A DNA stretch of 64,000 bases from Propionivibrio limicola. Its GTDB lineage: Bacteria > Pseudomonadota > Gammaproteobacteria > Burkholderiales > Rhodocyclaceae. The position numbers were made by a program, and so were the translations under genes. The stretch's first letter is position 1. Every line of letters starts with the position of its first letter. The notes under the pieces were generated by a model, which was not told the DNA's origin, did not search any database, and saw only the letters and a list, made by a program, of their open reading frames with translations. The DNA is taken from contig NZ_SSSR01000001.1 in assembly GCF_009469695.1 (NCBI RefSeq), positions 248,001 through 312,000 on the forward strand, read 5' to 3'. Shown here piece after piece: positions 16,424 to 26,546 of this stretch.

Positions 16424-19021
16424 TTAGATGTTCACGGTTTCAGCGGCTTCCTTGAACTCTTCGATCTGGTCGAAGTTCATGTAGCGATACACGTCGGCAG
16501 CCTTGGCATTCACAGCCTTGACCTGCTCCATGTACTCAGCCGGCGACGGAATCTTGCCCATCAGCGAGCAAACCGCAGCCAGTTCGGCGGAACCGAGGAA
16601 GACGTTGGTGTCGATACCGAGACGGTTCGGGAAGTTACGCGTCGAGGTCGACATCGCCGTGCTGCCCTTGCGGATCTGTGCCTGGTTACCCATACACAGC
16701 GAGCAACCCGGCATTTCCATGCGGGCGCCGCTCTTGCCGAGGATGCCGTAGTAGCCTTCTTCGGTCAGGATTGCGGCATCCATCTTGGTCGGCGGAGCGA
16801 TCCACAGACGGGTCGGGATGTCGGTCTTGCCGTCGAGAACCTTACCGGCTGCGCGGAAGTGGCCGATGTTGGTCATGCACGAACCGATGAACACTTCGTC
16901 GATCTTGGTGCCGGCGACTTCGGACAGCAGCTTGACGTCGTCCGGATCGTTCGGGCAAGCAACGATCGGCTCCTTGATGTCGGCGAGGTCGATCTCGATC
17001 ACGGCCGCGTATTCTGCATCGGCATCGGCCTTCAGCAGTTCGGGCTTGGCGATCCAGGCTTCCATAGCCTTGACACGGTTGGCCAGCGTCTTGGCATCGC
17101 TGTAACCGTTGGCGATCATCCACTTGAGCAGCGTGATGTTCGAACGCAGGTACTCGATGATCGGTTCCTTGTTCAGCTGAACCGTACAGGCAGCAGCGGA
17201 ACGCTCGGCCGAAGCGTCGGTCAGTTCGAAGGCTTGTTCAACCTTCAGATCTGGCAGGCCTTCGATTTCGAGAATGCGGCCGGAGAAGATGTTCTTCTTG
17301 CCCTTCTTCTCGACGGTCAGCAGACCTTGCTTGATGGCTTGCAGCGGAATGGCGTTAACGAGGTCACGCAGGGTGATACCGTCGTTCATCTTGCCCTTGA
17401 AGCGGACCAGAACCGATTCCGGCATGTCGAGCGGCATCGTGCCGGTGGCAGCAGCAAAGGCAACCAGACCCGAACCGGCCGGGAAGGAGATACCAATCGG
17501 GAAACGGGTGTGCGAGTCGCCACCGGTACCGACCGTATCCGGCAGACACATGCGGTTCAGCCAGCTGTGGATAACGCCGTCGCCCGGACGCAGGGCAACA
17601 CCGGCACGGGTGCTGATGAAGCCTGGCAGGGTGCGGTGGGTCTTGATGTCGACCAGTTTCGGGTAAGCAGCGGTGTGGCAGAAGGACTGCATGACCAGAT
17701 CAGCGGAGAAGCCGAGGCAAGCCAGATCCTTCAGTTCGTCGCGGGTCATCGGGCCGGTGGTATCTTGCGAACCAACGGTCGTCATCTTCGGCTCGCAGTA
17801 AGCGTTCGGACGAACGCCCTTGCCTTCCGGCAGACCACAGGCGCGGCCAACCATCTTCTGAGCGAGGGTGTAACCCTTGCCGGTATCGGCCGGTTCTTGC
17901 GGCGTCTTGAACAGCGTCGAAGCCGGCAGACCCAGCGCGGCACGGGCGCGAGCGGTGAGGCCACGGCCGATGATCAGCGGGATACGGCCACCAGCGCGGA
18001 CTTCGTCCAGAATCACCGGGGTCTTCAGTTGCGATTCAGCGATAACCTGACCGTTCTTGAGCGCAACAACCTTGGTCGTGGCAGCATCAATCTTCAGCTC
18101 GATCTCGTCGCCCATTTCCATCTGGTTGACGTCGATTTCAACCGGCAGAGCGCCCGAATCTTCGAGGGTGTTGTAGAAGATCGGAGCGATCTTGCTACCG
18201 AGGGTCACGCCACCGCAACGCTTGTTCGGGACGAACGGGATGTCTTCACCGGTCCACCACAGCACGGAGTTGGCCGCCGACTTGCGCGACGAACCGGTAC
18301 CGACCACGTCACCGACGTAGGCGATCAGGTTGCCCTTCTTGGCGAGATCAGCCAGATGCTGGATCGGGCCGCGAACGCCAGGCTGCTCAGGCTCGATACC
18401 CGGACGCGGGTTCTTGAGCATGGCCAGCGCGTGCATCGGGATATCCGGACGGGTGGTTGCATCGGGAGCCGGCGACAGGTCGTCGGTATTGGTTTCGCCG
18501 GTGACCTTGAAAACGGTCAGCTTCTGGCTGGCCGGAACTTCAGGACGCGAGGTGAACCATTCGGCATCGGCCCAGGACTGGATCACGCCCTTGGCGTTGG
18601 TGCAGCCCTTGTCGGCGAGCGCCTTGACGTCGTTGAAGTAATCGAAAACGAGCAGCGTCTTCTTGAGCGCTTCAGCGGCAACAGCGCCGACTTCAGCGTC
18701 GCCCAGCACGTCAACCAGCGGCTTGACGTTGTAACCGCCGAGCATGGTGCCCAGCAGTTCGGTGGCCTTGGCGCGGGAAATCAGGGCACAGGATTCTTCG
18801 CCCTTGGCCACTTTAGCCAGGAACTCGGCCTTGACCTTGGCAGCATCATCCACACCAGCAGGAACGCGGTAGGTAATGAGCTCGACCAGCGTCTGCTCTT
18901 CGCCCTTCGGCGGGTTCTTCAGCAGAGCGATCAGTTCCTCGGTCTGCTTGGCGGACAGCGGCAGCGGCGGGATGCCGAGCGCGGCACGTTCAGCGACGTG
19001 GGCACGATAAGATTCCAGCAT
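16424..19021 (-). CDS. acnB: Aconitate hydratase B
   Basis: Isomerises citrate to isocitrate in the TCA cycle; AcnB types can also act on 2-methyl-cis-aconitate. 865 residues, the same length as E. coli AcnB. The N-terminal HEAT-like domain ([19 protein letters not shown]) is followed by the swivel domain and the catalytic domains. The [4Fe-4S] cysteines are in [16 protein letters not shown] and in the [14 protein letters not shown] block. A GAAAGGA site precedes the ATG. Codon use is strongly biased, as expected for a highly expressed central enzyme. It ends at a strong terminator and appears monocistronic. Confidence 0.97.
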   Translation of the reverse strand: MLESYRAHVAERAALGIPPLPLSAKQTEELIALLKNPPKGEEQTLVELITYRVPAGVDDAAKVKAEFLAKVAKGEESCALISRAKATELLGTMLGGYNVKPLVDVLGDAEVGAVAAEALKKTLLVFDYFNDVKALADKGCTNAKGVIQSWADAEWFTSRPEVPASQKLTVFKVTGETNTDDLSPAPDATTRPDIPMHALAMLKNPRPGIEPEQPGVRGPIQHLADLAKKGNLIAYVGDVVGTGSSRKSAANSVLWWTGEDIPFVPNKRCGGVTLGSKIAPIFYNTLEDSGALPVEIDVNQMEMGDEIELKIDAATTKVVALKNGQVIAESQLKTPVILDEVRAGGRIPLIIGRGLTARARAALGLPASTLFKTPQEPADTGKGYTLAQKMVGRACGLPEGKGVRPNAYCEPKMTTVGSQDTTGPMTRDELKDLACLGFSADLVMQSFCHTAAYPKLVDIKTHRTLPGFISTRAGVALRPGDGVIHSWLNRMCLPDTVGTGGDSHTRFPIGISFPAGSGLVAFAAATGTMPLDMPESVLVRFKGKMNDGITLRDLVNAIPLQAIKQGLLTVEKKGKKNIFSGRILEIEGLPDLKVEQAFELTDASAERSAAACTVQLNKEPIIEYLRSNITLLKWMIANGYSDAKTLANRVKAMEAWIAKPELLKADADAEYAAVIEIDLADIKEPIVACPNDPDDVKLLSEVAGTKIDEVFIGSCMTNIGHFRAAGKVLDGKTDIPTRLWIAPPTKMDAAILTEEGYYGILGKSGARMEMPGCSLCMGNQAQIRKGSTAMSTSTRNFPNRLGIDTNVFLGSAELAAVCSLMGKIPSPAEYMEQVKAVNAKAADVYRYMNFDQIEEFKEAAETVNI

Positions 19022-19215
19022 GGAAACGTCCTTTCAATTAAACAAAAACAACGGGTAAGAAGAAACCTGAATTCGGGGCCGGTATTGTACTTCAAGCCCG
19101 CCCGGGAGACAGCACAAAGGATGATGATTTTTCGGAAGAATCTGAAAAGAAAAAACTGCGAATCCGGACACGCCTTGACGCAGCCCTTACGCCTTTATCA
19201 GCGCAAGGACCACCC

Positions 19216-19440
19216 TTAGGTGGCGTGTTCAGCCACCAACTCAACAACCTCGCCAGCGTAGCCGACCGACTGCCCTGGTCGCAGCTTCGCCCGCTTGCGG
19301 CTCTCGACTACGCCATCGACCGTCACCCTGCCCGCCTCGATTTCGGCATGGGCAAAACCGCCGGAATGACAAAGCCCGGTGGTTTTCAGCAACTGGTCGA
19401 GCTGGATATAGTCACCTCGCACCTCTAAAACAATCGACAT
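19216..19440 (-). CDS. Small S4-domain RNA-binding protein (YbcJ-like)
   Basis: 74 residues consisting of one S4 RNA-binding domain (YIQLDQLLKTTGLCHSGGFA, then GRVTVDGVVESRKRAKLRPG). This matches the YbcJ family, small proteins thought to bind structured RNA; the exact role is unknown. It lies 9 bp downstream of the YkgJ-type gene on the same strand and 194 bp before acnB, so it is the last gene of the dusC/TrmB-like/YkgJ group. Confidence 0.85.
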   Translation of the reverse strand: MSIVLEVRGDYIQLDQLLKTTGLCHSGGFAHAEIEAGRVTVDGVVESRKRAKLRPGQSVGYAGEVVELVAEHAT

Positions 19441-19449
19441 ATTTTCCTT

Positions 19450-19785
19450 TCACAGGGCCAGCGGCGGCAGGCCATAACGGCATCGCGCCCGGTCACAGGC
19501 ATCGTCGCCGATGCCCAGCGGCGCATACGGCGCAAAATCCCGGCAGGGGCCGGGGCGTTGTTCGTAGATGGCACAGTGCACCGCGCCCCCTATTTCGCCT
19601 TCCAGCGCAACGCAACGGGGCGGCGCTTCGTCGGTACCGCGCATGCGAACCAACGTCGCCGTCAGCGGGACCGTCATCGCTTCCGGCACCCCCGCCCGTT
19701 CAGGCGACGCCAGATCATCACGATGAAAATCGACACGAAAGGCGGCACAGCATGCACCGCAACTCAAACAGGCAAAATCCGACAC
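19450..19785 (-). CDS. YkgJ-family cysteine-cluster protein
   Basis: 111 residues from a GTG at 19785 (VSDFACLSCGACCAAFRVDF), giving the usual length of the YkgJ/UPF0153 zinc- or iron-chelating family. The hallmark CxxCxxCC motif is present at the N-terminus; later cysteines in HCAIYEQRPGPCRDF and CDRARCRYG complete the metal site. The frame is open upstream to 20025, but that would overlap the methyltransferase gene. Function is unknown; the family is thought to bind a metal cluster. Confidence 0.8.
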   Translation of the reverse strand: MSDFACLSCGACCAAFRVDFHRDDLASPERAGVPEAMTVPLTATLVRMRGTDEAPPRCVALEGEIGGAVHCAIYEQRPGPCRDFAPYAPLGIGDDACDRARCRYGLPPLAL

Positions 19786-19850
19786 GAGACCGCCAATCCA
19801 AAAAGCACGGGCCGGGATTGTCCCCCAGACGTCACGCGACGGCAAACCTT

Positions 19851-20531
19851 TCAGCCGAGATGAACGATCGCCCGAAAAAGCGGGTGCCCCGAGTCCAGAT
19901 ACTTGCGCTCGAAGGGCGTAAGCGGCTGCCCAGTCTGATATGGCTCGCACGTCACCGTTTTTTGCGTCAAAAAATGGACGGCAAAGCAGAATTCTTCGAC
20001 GTAAATTGGCCAGTTGCTCCGGCATTCAAGCACGCCACCCAGCGCCAGCATGTCGCTGAAAACAGGATGCCCATGCCAGCGGCGCGACAGATGGCCGATT
20101 TTTGGCCAAGGGTTCGGATAAAGAAGATAGTGACGATCCAGCCTTAGCCCTGCGTCGCGCATCAACCGCCAGAAATCGACAAGATCGGCGCGTACCAGAT
20201 CAAGGTTTTCCGGCAGATCGGCCGCTCCGGGCCAACCCCCGGAATTGCGGCTCAAGCGCGATGCGGACTGATCGACGCCGATCACATAATGGTTCGGGTA
20301 AGCCTTGGCCAGCGCAACGCTGCTCTCCCCGACGCCGCAACAGGAATCGAGAATCAGAGGCGCGGCGGGAGCGATTTTCTGCCAGCGACGGAAACTCTCC
20401 TCGAACGCCACCCGGTTGTAATCGGCATACGGCTTGCGAAACGGCGCCGAGCGATGGCGCTCGAGCAACACAGGAAGATGGTCATGAATGCCGGTTTGGG
20501 CACTCGTCGGAATTCGGGAATTGGCGTACAC
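19851..20531 (-). CDS. TrmB-like SAM-dependent methyltransferase
   Basis: 226 residues from a GTG at 20531, supported by a GAGGAG site nine bases upstream. The class I SAM fold shows motif I ILDSCCGVGESSVALAKAYP and the acidic VIGVDQSAS. The segment YPNPWPKIGHLSRRW closely parallels the PDPWPKKRHHKRR motif of TrmB, which makes 7-methylguanosine at tRNA position 46. Motif I is DSCCGVG instead of the usual TrmB ExGxG form, so this is a divergent subfamily and may be a paralogue with another target. It lies 13 bp downstream of dusC in a run of same-strand genes. Confidence 0.75.
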   Translation of the reverse strand: MYANSRIPTSAQTGIHDHLPVLLERHRSAPFRKPYADYNRVAFEESFRRWQKIAPAAPLILDSCCGVGESSVALAKAYPNHYVIGVDQSASRLSRNSGGWPGAADLPENLDLVRADLVDFWRLMRDAGLRLDRHYLLYPNPWPKIGHLSRRWHGHPVFSDMLALGGVLECRSNWPIYVEEFCFAVHFLTQKTVTCEPYQTGQPLTPFERKYLDSGHPLFRAIVHLG

Positions 20532-20544
20532 AGCTAAAAACTCC

Positions 20545-21543
20545 TCAGGACAGCTCGCGCTCCGACGACACGACGACACCATGCAAACCAAGCACACGTA
20601 CCACGTCGTCCACTTTGTGCGCCGTGCGCACCTCGCCATACAACGACTCGGCCTCCGGAAAGGTGTTGCGCAACGCCCCCAACCAGAGCTTGATCCGTCC
20701 CGGCACATAGCGCGGCTCGACCCGCCCCAGGAACAGCCGCCAGAATTCCGCCAACAACGGTTTCAATTCGAGCCAGTCGTCGCGGCGATCAGGTTCACCG
20801 ACTTCACTGACTTCACCAGCCAATTTCGCCTTGATCCGTCGCACCAGAAAAGGATCGGCCACCGCCCCGCGCCCGATCATCACGTCGCGGCAACCGCTCA
20901 CGGCGCGGCAGCGCTCATAATCCTCGGGCGACCAGACTTCCCCGTTCGCGACTACCGGAATGCTGACGCTTTCGCGCACGCGTGCAATCCATTCCCAATG
21001 GGCGGGGGGCTTATACCCCTCGACCTTGGTACGCGCATGAACCACCAGCGAAACCGCCCCACCCGCTTCGAGCGCCAACGCGCACGCCACGGTTTTTTGG
21101 GTATCGCGCACCCCGAGCCGCATCTTCGCCGTCACGGGGATAGTCGCTGGCACTGACTGCCGAACCGCCGAGACGATCCGGAACAAACGCTCAGGCTCTT
21201 CCAGAAGCATGGCCCCGCCGCCATGGCGATTGACCGTCGGTGCCGGGCAGCCGAAATTCAGGTCGATGCCGGCCGGTGCCAGCGCGGCCAGACGCTCCGC
21301 ATTGGCCGCCATCAACTCCGGATCGCTCCCCAGAAGCTGCACGACAACCGGCGTTCCCGCGCGCGTCCGGCTGGCATTGTTCAACTCGGGAGCAATGCGC
21401 TGAAAAGTCCGATTCGGCAAGACCGACCCGGAAACGCGGACGAATTCGGTCACCACGCCATCGTAGCCGCCGACGCGCGTCAGCACGTCGCGCAGCACAC
21501 AGTCGGCAAGCCCCTCCATGGGCGCCAGAAAAAGCTTGCTCAT
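20545..21543 (-). CDS. dusC: tRNA-dihydrouridine(16) synthase DusC
   Basis: FMN-dependent reduction of a tRNA uridine (U16 for DusC) to dihydrouridine. 332 residues. The DusC-type features are the N-terminal LFLAPMEGLADCVLRD, the active-site block DLNFGCPAPTVNRHGGGAMLL with the catalytic cysteine, KMRLGVRDT, VVHARTKVEGYKPPAHW, and the FMN-phosphate site VVANGEVWS. The C-terminal helical RNA-binding domain is complete. It is followed by the TrmB-like methyltransferase gene, so two likely tRNA-modification genes are adjacent. Confidence 0.9.
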   Translation of the reverse strand: MSKLFLAPMEGLADCVLRDVLTRVGGYDGVVTEFVRVSGSVLPNRTFQRIAPELNNASRTRAGTPVVVQLLGSDPELMAANAERLAALAPAGIDLNFGCPAPTVNRHGGGAMLLEEPERLFRIVSAVRQSVPATIPVTAKMRLGVRDTQKTVACALALEAGGAVSLVVHARTKVEGYKPPAHWEWIARVRESVSIPVVANGEVWSPEDYERCRAVSGCRDVMIGRGAVADPFLVRRIKAKLAGEVSEVGEPDRRDDWLELKPLLAEFWRLFLGRVEPRYVPGRIKLWLGALRNTFPEAESLYGEVRTAHKVDDVVRVLGLHGVVVSSERELS

Positions 21544-21605
21544 AAACTTGAATCCCGGGAAAACAACACAGATGGAAGAATCAGAACGCAGACAAGCGAA
21601 GAAAA

Positions 21606-23261
21606 TCAGCCCAGACCGAGCATTTCCCGCGCGTGCTGCCGGGTAATCCCGGTAATCTCGACGCCGCCGAGCATGCGCGCGATCTCTTCGACTCTTCCAG
21701 CATCGTCGAGACGAACGACGCGGCTACGCACGTCGCCCTCCTGTTTCTGCTTGCTCACCTGCCATTGCGCATTGGCGCGTGCGGCCACTTGCGGCAAGTG
21801 TGTCACGCACAGCACTTGCCGTTCGCCACCCAACTCGCGCAAGAGACGGCCAACGACTTCGGCAACGCCGCCGCCGATGCCGACATCGACCTCGTCGAAA
21901 ATCAGCGTCGGCACGCTCGCTTCCTTGCTCGTCACCACCTGGATGGCCAGACTGATCCGCGACAACTCGCCGCCGGACGCCACTTTCGCCAGCGGGCGCG
22001 ACACGCTGCCAGCCAGGCCGGCGATACGGAATTCGACCTGTTCAAGCCCGTTCGCACTTCCTTCCTCGATCGGAACCAGCGCAATTTCGAAACAACCGCC
22101 GCCCAGCGCCAGTTGCTGCATGAAGCGGCTCACCTCGGCCCCCAGCGCTTCGGCCGCCTCGGCCCGCTGCTGCGACAAGCGCTGCGCCAGTTCCAGATAT
22201 TTCCGTCGCTCCGTCTCGACCCGTCGTTCCAGCGCCTCAATATCGGCCGCCGCGCCGAGGTCGGACAGGCGCGTCTGCCAACGTGTCAGCAAGGCGGGAA
22301 GCTCTTCGGGCAACACACGGTATTTGCGCGCACAATCGTGGATCGCCTCGATGCGGCGCTCGACGTCGCCGAGCCGCTCCGGATCGAGCTCGACACGATC
22401 CGCATAGCGCCGCAATTCCGATACAGCCTCGGCGAGTTCCGTCTGCGCCGACTGCAACAGCGCCGCCACCTCGCCCAAGGCCGGATCGAATCCGGCCAGG
22501 CTGTCGATCCGGCTGACCACGGCCTCCAGCTGGACTTCGCAAGCGCCGTCATCCTCGGCCAGCGCCCCCAGCGCAAAACGCGTTCCCTCGGCGAGACTGG
22601 CCGCATGGGCAAGGCGTTTGTGTTCGCCATTCAGCGATTCCCATTCTTCGACCGAAAAGCCGAGACGCTCAAGCTCCCTGACCTGCCACTCCAACTGTTC
22701 CCGCTCTTGCTGCAGCGTCTCCGCCCCCGTCGCGGCCGCCAGCAGTGCGGACTTCGCCTCGCGCCATGAGCGCCAAGCCGCCGCCACATCATTGACCAGC
22801 GGCAGCAGGCGCGCGTGGGAATCGAGCAGGAGACGCTGGGCATCGTTACGCAGCAACGACTGGTGGGCATGCTGCCCATGAATATCGATCAGCGACTCGG
22901 CCACTTCGCGCAATTGCTGAACGGTCGACGGCGAGCCATTGAGGTAAGCACGCGAACGCCCGTTGTTATCCACGATACGGCGCAACAGCAGACCGTCCTC
23001 GCAATCAAGATCGTGCTCGCGCAGCCAGGCCGTCGCTGCGGGCGAATCCGCGAGGTCGAATTCGGCGCTCACCTCGGCCCGCTCACAGCCGGAACGGATC
23101 AGCCCGCTATCGGCCCGCTCGCCGAGCGCGAAAGCCAGCGCATCGACGAGGATGGACTTCCCGGCCCCGGTTTCGCCGGTCAATGCGGAGAAGCCTGCTT
23201 CAAATTCAAGCTCCAGTTGATCAACCAGCACAAAATCGCGAATGTTCAGACGGCGAAGCAT
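21606..23261 (-). CDS. recN: DNA repair protein RecN
   Basis: SMC-like ATPase acting in double-strand-break repair. 551 residues, typical of RecN. Walker A is GETGAGKS (29-36). The coiled-coil arm occupies the middle, rich in Glu, Leu and Arg. The ABC signature is SGGELSRISLAIQ, Walker B is LIFDEVDVGIGG, and the H-loop is VTHLPQVAA. It starts 27 bp downstream of nadK on the same strand; nadK-recN is a frequent pair in proteobacteria. No LexA box was identified in the short gap. Confidence 0.95.
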   Translation of the reverse strand: MLRRLNIRDFVLVDQLELEFEAGFSALTGETGAGKSILVDALAFALGERADSGLIRSGCERAEVSAEFDLADSPAATAWLREHDLDCEDGLLLRRIVDNNGRSRAYLNGSPSTVQQLREVAESLIDIHGQHAHQSLLRNDAQRLLLDSHARLLPLVNDVAAAWRSWREAKSALLAAATGAETLQQEREQLEWQVRELERLGFSVEEWESLNGEHKRLAHAASLAEGTRFALGALAEDDGACEVQLEAVVSRIDSLAGFDPALGEVAALLQSAQTELAEAVSELRRYADRVELDPERLGDVERRIEAIHDCARKYRVLPEELPALLTRWQTRLSDLGAAADIEALERRVETERRKYLELAQRLSQQRAEAAEALGAEVSRFMQQLALGGGCFEIALVPIEEGSANGLEQVEFRIAGLAGSVSRPLAKVASGGELSRISLAIQVVTSKEASVPTLIFDEVDVGIGGGVAEVVGRLLRELGGERQVLCVTHLPQVAARANAQWQVSKQKQEGDVRSRVVRLDDAGRVEEIARMLGGVEITGITRQHAREMLGLG

Positions 23262-23288
23262 CGAACGGCCCAGTCTTCAGTCAGGAAT

Positions 23289-24212
23289 TCAGGGAGTTCT
23301 CGGCTGCTTGTTCCAGTGCAGTTTCTCGCGCAGCATGGCGAAATAACTGTAGCCGGGCGGATGCAGGAAGCAGATCGAGTATTCGGAACGCCGGAGGTGA
23401 ATCGAGTCTTCAGGACGAAGATCGAAGGTCACTTGCCCGTCGAAGTGCACGCGCGAATCCTGGGCGCACAAGATGCGGATCTCCAGTTCGCTTTCATCGC
23501 CGACCAGAATCGGCCGATTGGTCAGGGAATGCGGGCACAGCGGCACGAGCAGGATGCCGCCAACGCGCGGATGCATGATCGGACCGTTGGCGGACAACGA
23601 GTAGGCGGTCGACCCCGTCGGCGTCGACACGATCAGGCCGTCCGAACGCAGATTGAAAAGAAACTCGCCATCGATGCGCAGCTCGAATTCGATCAAACGA
23701 CCGATCGCCCCCTTGTCCACCACGACCTCGTTCAACGCGAGATTCGTGGCAATCGTCTCGCCGCCGCGCTTGATTTCACCGGCCAGCATCATCCGGTTCT
23801 CGGGCATGAATTTCCCGCCCAGCAGATCGTCGATGCAGGTCAGCATCTCGTTCCGCGCGATATCGGTCATGAAACCGAGATGGCCCTGGTTCACCCCCAC
23901 CAGCGGAACACGGTAGCGGGCAAGCTGGCGCGCCGCGTTGAGCATCGTGCCGTCGCCGCCAAGGACGATCGCCATATCGGCCTGCTCGCCGATACGCGCG
24001 TAATCGCCGCTTTGCCAGCGCTTGAGGTCGGTTGATTCGGAAATACTCGCCGTCACTTCCTCGACGATCACCCGCAGGCCGCGCTCTTCGAGGCAGCGCC
24101 CCAACAGACAGAGCGATTCCGAGATTTCGCGGCTTTGATACTTTCCGATCAGCGCAACGGTTTTTGGCACAACCTTCTGGCACGCGGAACGAGGTAGAGA
24201 AATTTCATCCAT
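23289..24212 (-). CDS. nadK: NAD kinase
   Basis: ATP-dependent phosphorylation of NAD to NADP. 307 residues. The catalytic GGDGTML motif is at 85-91, followed by [12 protein letters not shown], the NE/D motif ALNEVVVDK, and the glycine-rich [15 protein letters not shown]. The gene is divergent from hrcA with a 189-bp gap and heads the nadK-recN pair. Confidence 0.95.
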   Translation of the reverse strand: MDEISLPRSACQKVVPKTVALIGKYQSREISESLCLLGRCLEERGLRVIVEEVTASISESTDLKRWQSGDYARIGEQADMAIVLGGDGTMLNAARQLARYRVPLVGVNQGHLGFMTDIARNEMLTCIDDLLGGKFMPENRMMLAGEIKRGGETIATNLALNEVVVDKGAIGRLIEFELRIDGEFLFNLRSDGLIVSTPTGSTAYSLSANGPIMHPRVGGILLVPLCPHSLTNRPILVGDESELEIRILCAQDSRVHFDGQVTFDLRPEDSIHLRRSEYSICFLHPPGYSYFAMLREKLHWNKQPRTP

Positions 24213-24401
24213 GGGGCGGAATTAAACCATAAATTCGCACACCGACAGTTGCACGCCGGAGATTGCGGAGCGATATCATCTGCCTTCTGTCCACACGCAC
24301 GAGGACAGACTCCGTGACCGTCGGGCGAGGGAATAGGCAACCTCCCGCATTTCCCCGAGTCACATGTCTGCTTTCCGCTTTATTTTGTAAAATCGCCCAC
24401 C

Positions 24402-25430
24402 ATGCTCGACGACCGCGCCAGAACACTGCTCAAAACCCTGATCGAACGCTACATTGCGGACGGTCAACCGGTCGGCTCGCGCGCGCTTTCCAGATTCTCG
24501 GGCCTTGATTTGTCGGCGGCCACGGTGCGAAACGTCATGGCCGACCTCGAAGACCTCGGCTTCATCGCCAGCCCGCACACCTCGGCCGGACGGATTCCAA
24601 CGCCGCGCGGCTACCGGCTTTTCGTCGATAGCCTGCTCACCGTGCAGCCGCTGGAGACCGAGAAGATCCACGCCATCGAGGGGCGGCTACACCCGTCACA
24701 GCCGCAGCTGCTGATCAGCAACGCCTCGCAGCTGCTGTCCGGACTCACCCATTTTGCCGGCGTCGTGCTGGCGCCACGCCGCAAGTCGGTCAAGATCCGG
24801 CAGATCGAGTTTGTCGCGCTGTCCGAGAAACGCCTCCTGCTCATCATCGTTACGACCGATGGCGACGTACAGAACCGCATTCTGTTCACCGAACGCCCCT
24901 ATTCGGGGGCCGAGCTGACCTCGGCCAGCAACTACCTGAACCAGTATTTCGCCGGCCATGACTTCGAGCACATCCGCAAGCGCGTCAAGGAAGACGTGCT
25001 CCGCCTGCGCGGCGACCTGCAGGATCTGATGGCCAAAGCGCTGGCCGCCAGCGACGAAGCGCTCAACGACGGCAGCGAACATTTCGTCATCTCCGGCGAA
25101 CGCAACCTGCTCGAAGTCGAGGAGTTCTCGTCGAACATGAAACGGTTGCGCGAACTGTTCGACCTGTTCGAGCAGCGCACCGCGCTCATGCAACTACTCG
25201 ACTCGTCGCACAGCGCCGACGGTATCCAGATTTTCATCGGCGGCGAATCGGGGCTGGCGCCGCTCGACGAATGCAGCGTCGTCACCGCGCCCTATGAAGT
25301 CGAGGGCCAGATCGTCGGCTCGCTGGGCGTCATCGGACCGACACGGATGGCCTACGAGCGCGTGATCCCGATCGTTGACATCACCGCGAAGCTCCTCTCA
25401 TCGGCGCTCACTTACCAGGCCAGCGCCTGA
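24402..25430 (+). CDS. hrcA: Heat-inducible transcription repressor HrcA
   Basis: Represses class I heat-shock genes by binding CIRCE elements; activity depends on GroEL. 342 residues, with the N-terminal winged helix ([56 protein letters not shown]) and the C-terminal GAF-like domain including IGGES and [16 protein letters not shown]. No CIRCE inverted repeat was found upstream of hrcA, grpE, dnaK or dnaJ here, so its targets (probably groESL) are outside the window. The stop overlaps the hemH start (TGATG). Confidence 0.95.
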   Translation: MLDDRARTLLKTLIERYIADGQPVGSRALSRFSGLDLSAATVRNVMADLEDLGFIASPHTSAGRIPTPRGYRLFVDSLLTVQPLETEKIHAIEGRLHPSQPQLLISNASQLLSGLTHFAGVVLAPRRKSVKIRQIEFVALSEKRLLLIIVTTDGDVQNRILFTERPYSGAELTSASNYLNQYFAGHDFEHIRKRVKEDVLRLRGDLQDLMAKALAASDEALNDGSEHFVISGERNLLEVEEFSSNMKRLRELFDLFEQRTALMQLLDSSHSADGIQIFIGGESGLAPLDECSVVTAPYEVEGQIVGSLGVIGPTRMAYERVIPIVDITAKLLSSALTYQASA

Positions 25431-26467
25431 TGTCCGGACTCCTTCCCGAACCCGCGCACCAAGGCAGCAAAAATGGGGGCAAGACGGGCGTCCTGCTGAT
25501 CAACCTTGGCACCCCGGACGAACCGACCACGCCCGCCGTGCGGCGCTATCTCAAGGAATTTCTCGCCGATCCGCGCGTCGTCGAAATTCCCAAGCTGCTC
25601 TGGTGGCCGATACTCAACGGCATCATCCTCAACCTGCGCCCGGCACGCTCGGCAAAGAAATACGCTTCGGTCTGGATGCCCGAAGGCTCGCCGCTCAAGG
25701 TCCATACCGAACGGCAAACCAAGCTGCTACGCGGCTATCTCGGCGCCGACGGCGAATCGCTCGTCGTCGATTACGCGATGCGCTATGGAAGCCCGTCGAT
25801 CCCGGCCGTGCTCGACCGCCTGAAGGCAAGCGGCTGCACCCGCATTCTGCTGCTGCCGCTCTACCCGCAATACTCGGCGAGCACCACCGCCACGGCATTC
25901 GACGCGGCCTTCGGCTGGATGCGGACGGCACGCAGCCAGCCCGAAATCCGCACTGTCCGCAGCTTCGCGGACGACCCCGGTTATATCGCGGCCCTCGCCG
26001 CCAGCGTGCGCAGTTTCTGGCAGACGAACGGCCGGCCCGAACCCGGCAGTCGTTTACTGATGAGCTTCCACGGTATCCCGCGTTTTGCCATCGACAAGGG
26101 CGACACTTACCGCGACGAATGCGTGCGCACCGGCCGCTGCCTCGCCGAAGCTCTGAACCTGAACGACGGCGATTATCAAATCTGTTACCAGTCACGCTTT
26201 GGCCGCGCCGAATGGCTGCAACCCTACACCGCGCAGACACTTCAGCAACTCCCCGGCCAGGGCATCCGGCACGTCGATATCCTCTGCCCCGGCTTCCCCG
26301 CCGACTGCCTCGAAACGCTCGAGGAAATCGCCATCGAAGGCAAGACAACCTTCCTCGGCGCCGGCGGAAAAAGTTACCGCTACATCCCCTGCCTCAACGA
26401 AAACGATGCCTGGATTCGCGCCTTGTCCGGCTTGATCCAGAAGCATCTCAATGGCTGGCCAGACTAA
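25430..26467 (+). CDS. hemH: Ferrochelatase
   Basis: Inserts Fe2+ into protoporphyrin IX, the last step of protoheme synthesis. 345 residues. Present are [27 protein letters not shown], the catalytic histidine in [31 protein letters not shown] with the conserved arginine, and the [15 protein letters not shown] signature. It overlaps hrcA by one base and is translationally coupled to it, an arrangement common in betaproteobacteria. Confidence 0.95.
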   Translation: MSGLLPEPAHQGSKNGGKTGVLLINLGTPDEPTTPAVRRYLKEFLADPRVVEIPKLLWWPILNGIILNLRPARSAKKYASVWMPEGSPLKVHTERQTKLLRGYLGADGESLVVDYAMRYGSPSIPAVLDRLKASGCTRILLLPLYPQYSASTTATAFDAAFGWMRTARSQPEIRTVRSFADDPGYIAALAASVRSFWQTNGRPEPGSRLLMSFHGIPRFAIDKGDTYRDECVRTGRCLAEALNLNDGDYQICYQSRFGRAEWLQPYTAQTLQQLPGQGIRHVDILCPGFPADCLETLEEIAIEGKTTFLGAGGKSYRYIPCLNENDAWIRALSGLIQKHLNGWPD

Positions 26468-26546
26468 CGCTGCCTAAAATTTACTCAAGCATCGGCACCT
26501 TCATCCGTTAAAGCCTTACGCGGATTTACAGAAACAGGAGGTCGCC

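Noticed and set aside
16859-19219. 786-codon open frame opposite acnB
   Set aside because: It lies antisense to a full-length, motif-complete AcnB; long antisense frames are common in GC-rich genes with biased codons. No domain is seen in it.
24213-24401. CIRCE element for HrcA near hrcA or the dnaK genes
   Set aside because: No TTAGCACTC-N9-GAGTGCTAA repeat was found upstream of hrcA, grpE, dnaK or dnaJ; sigma32 promoters are seen for grpE and dnaK.
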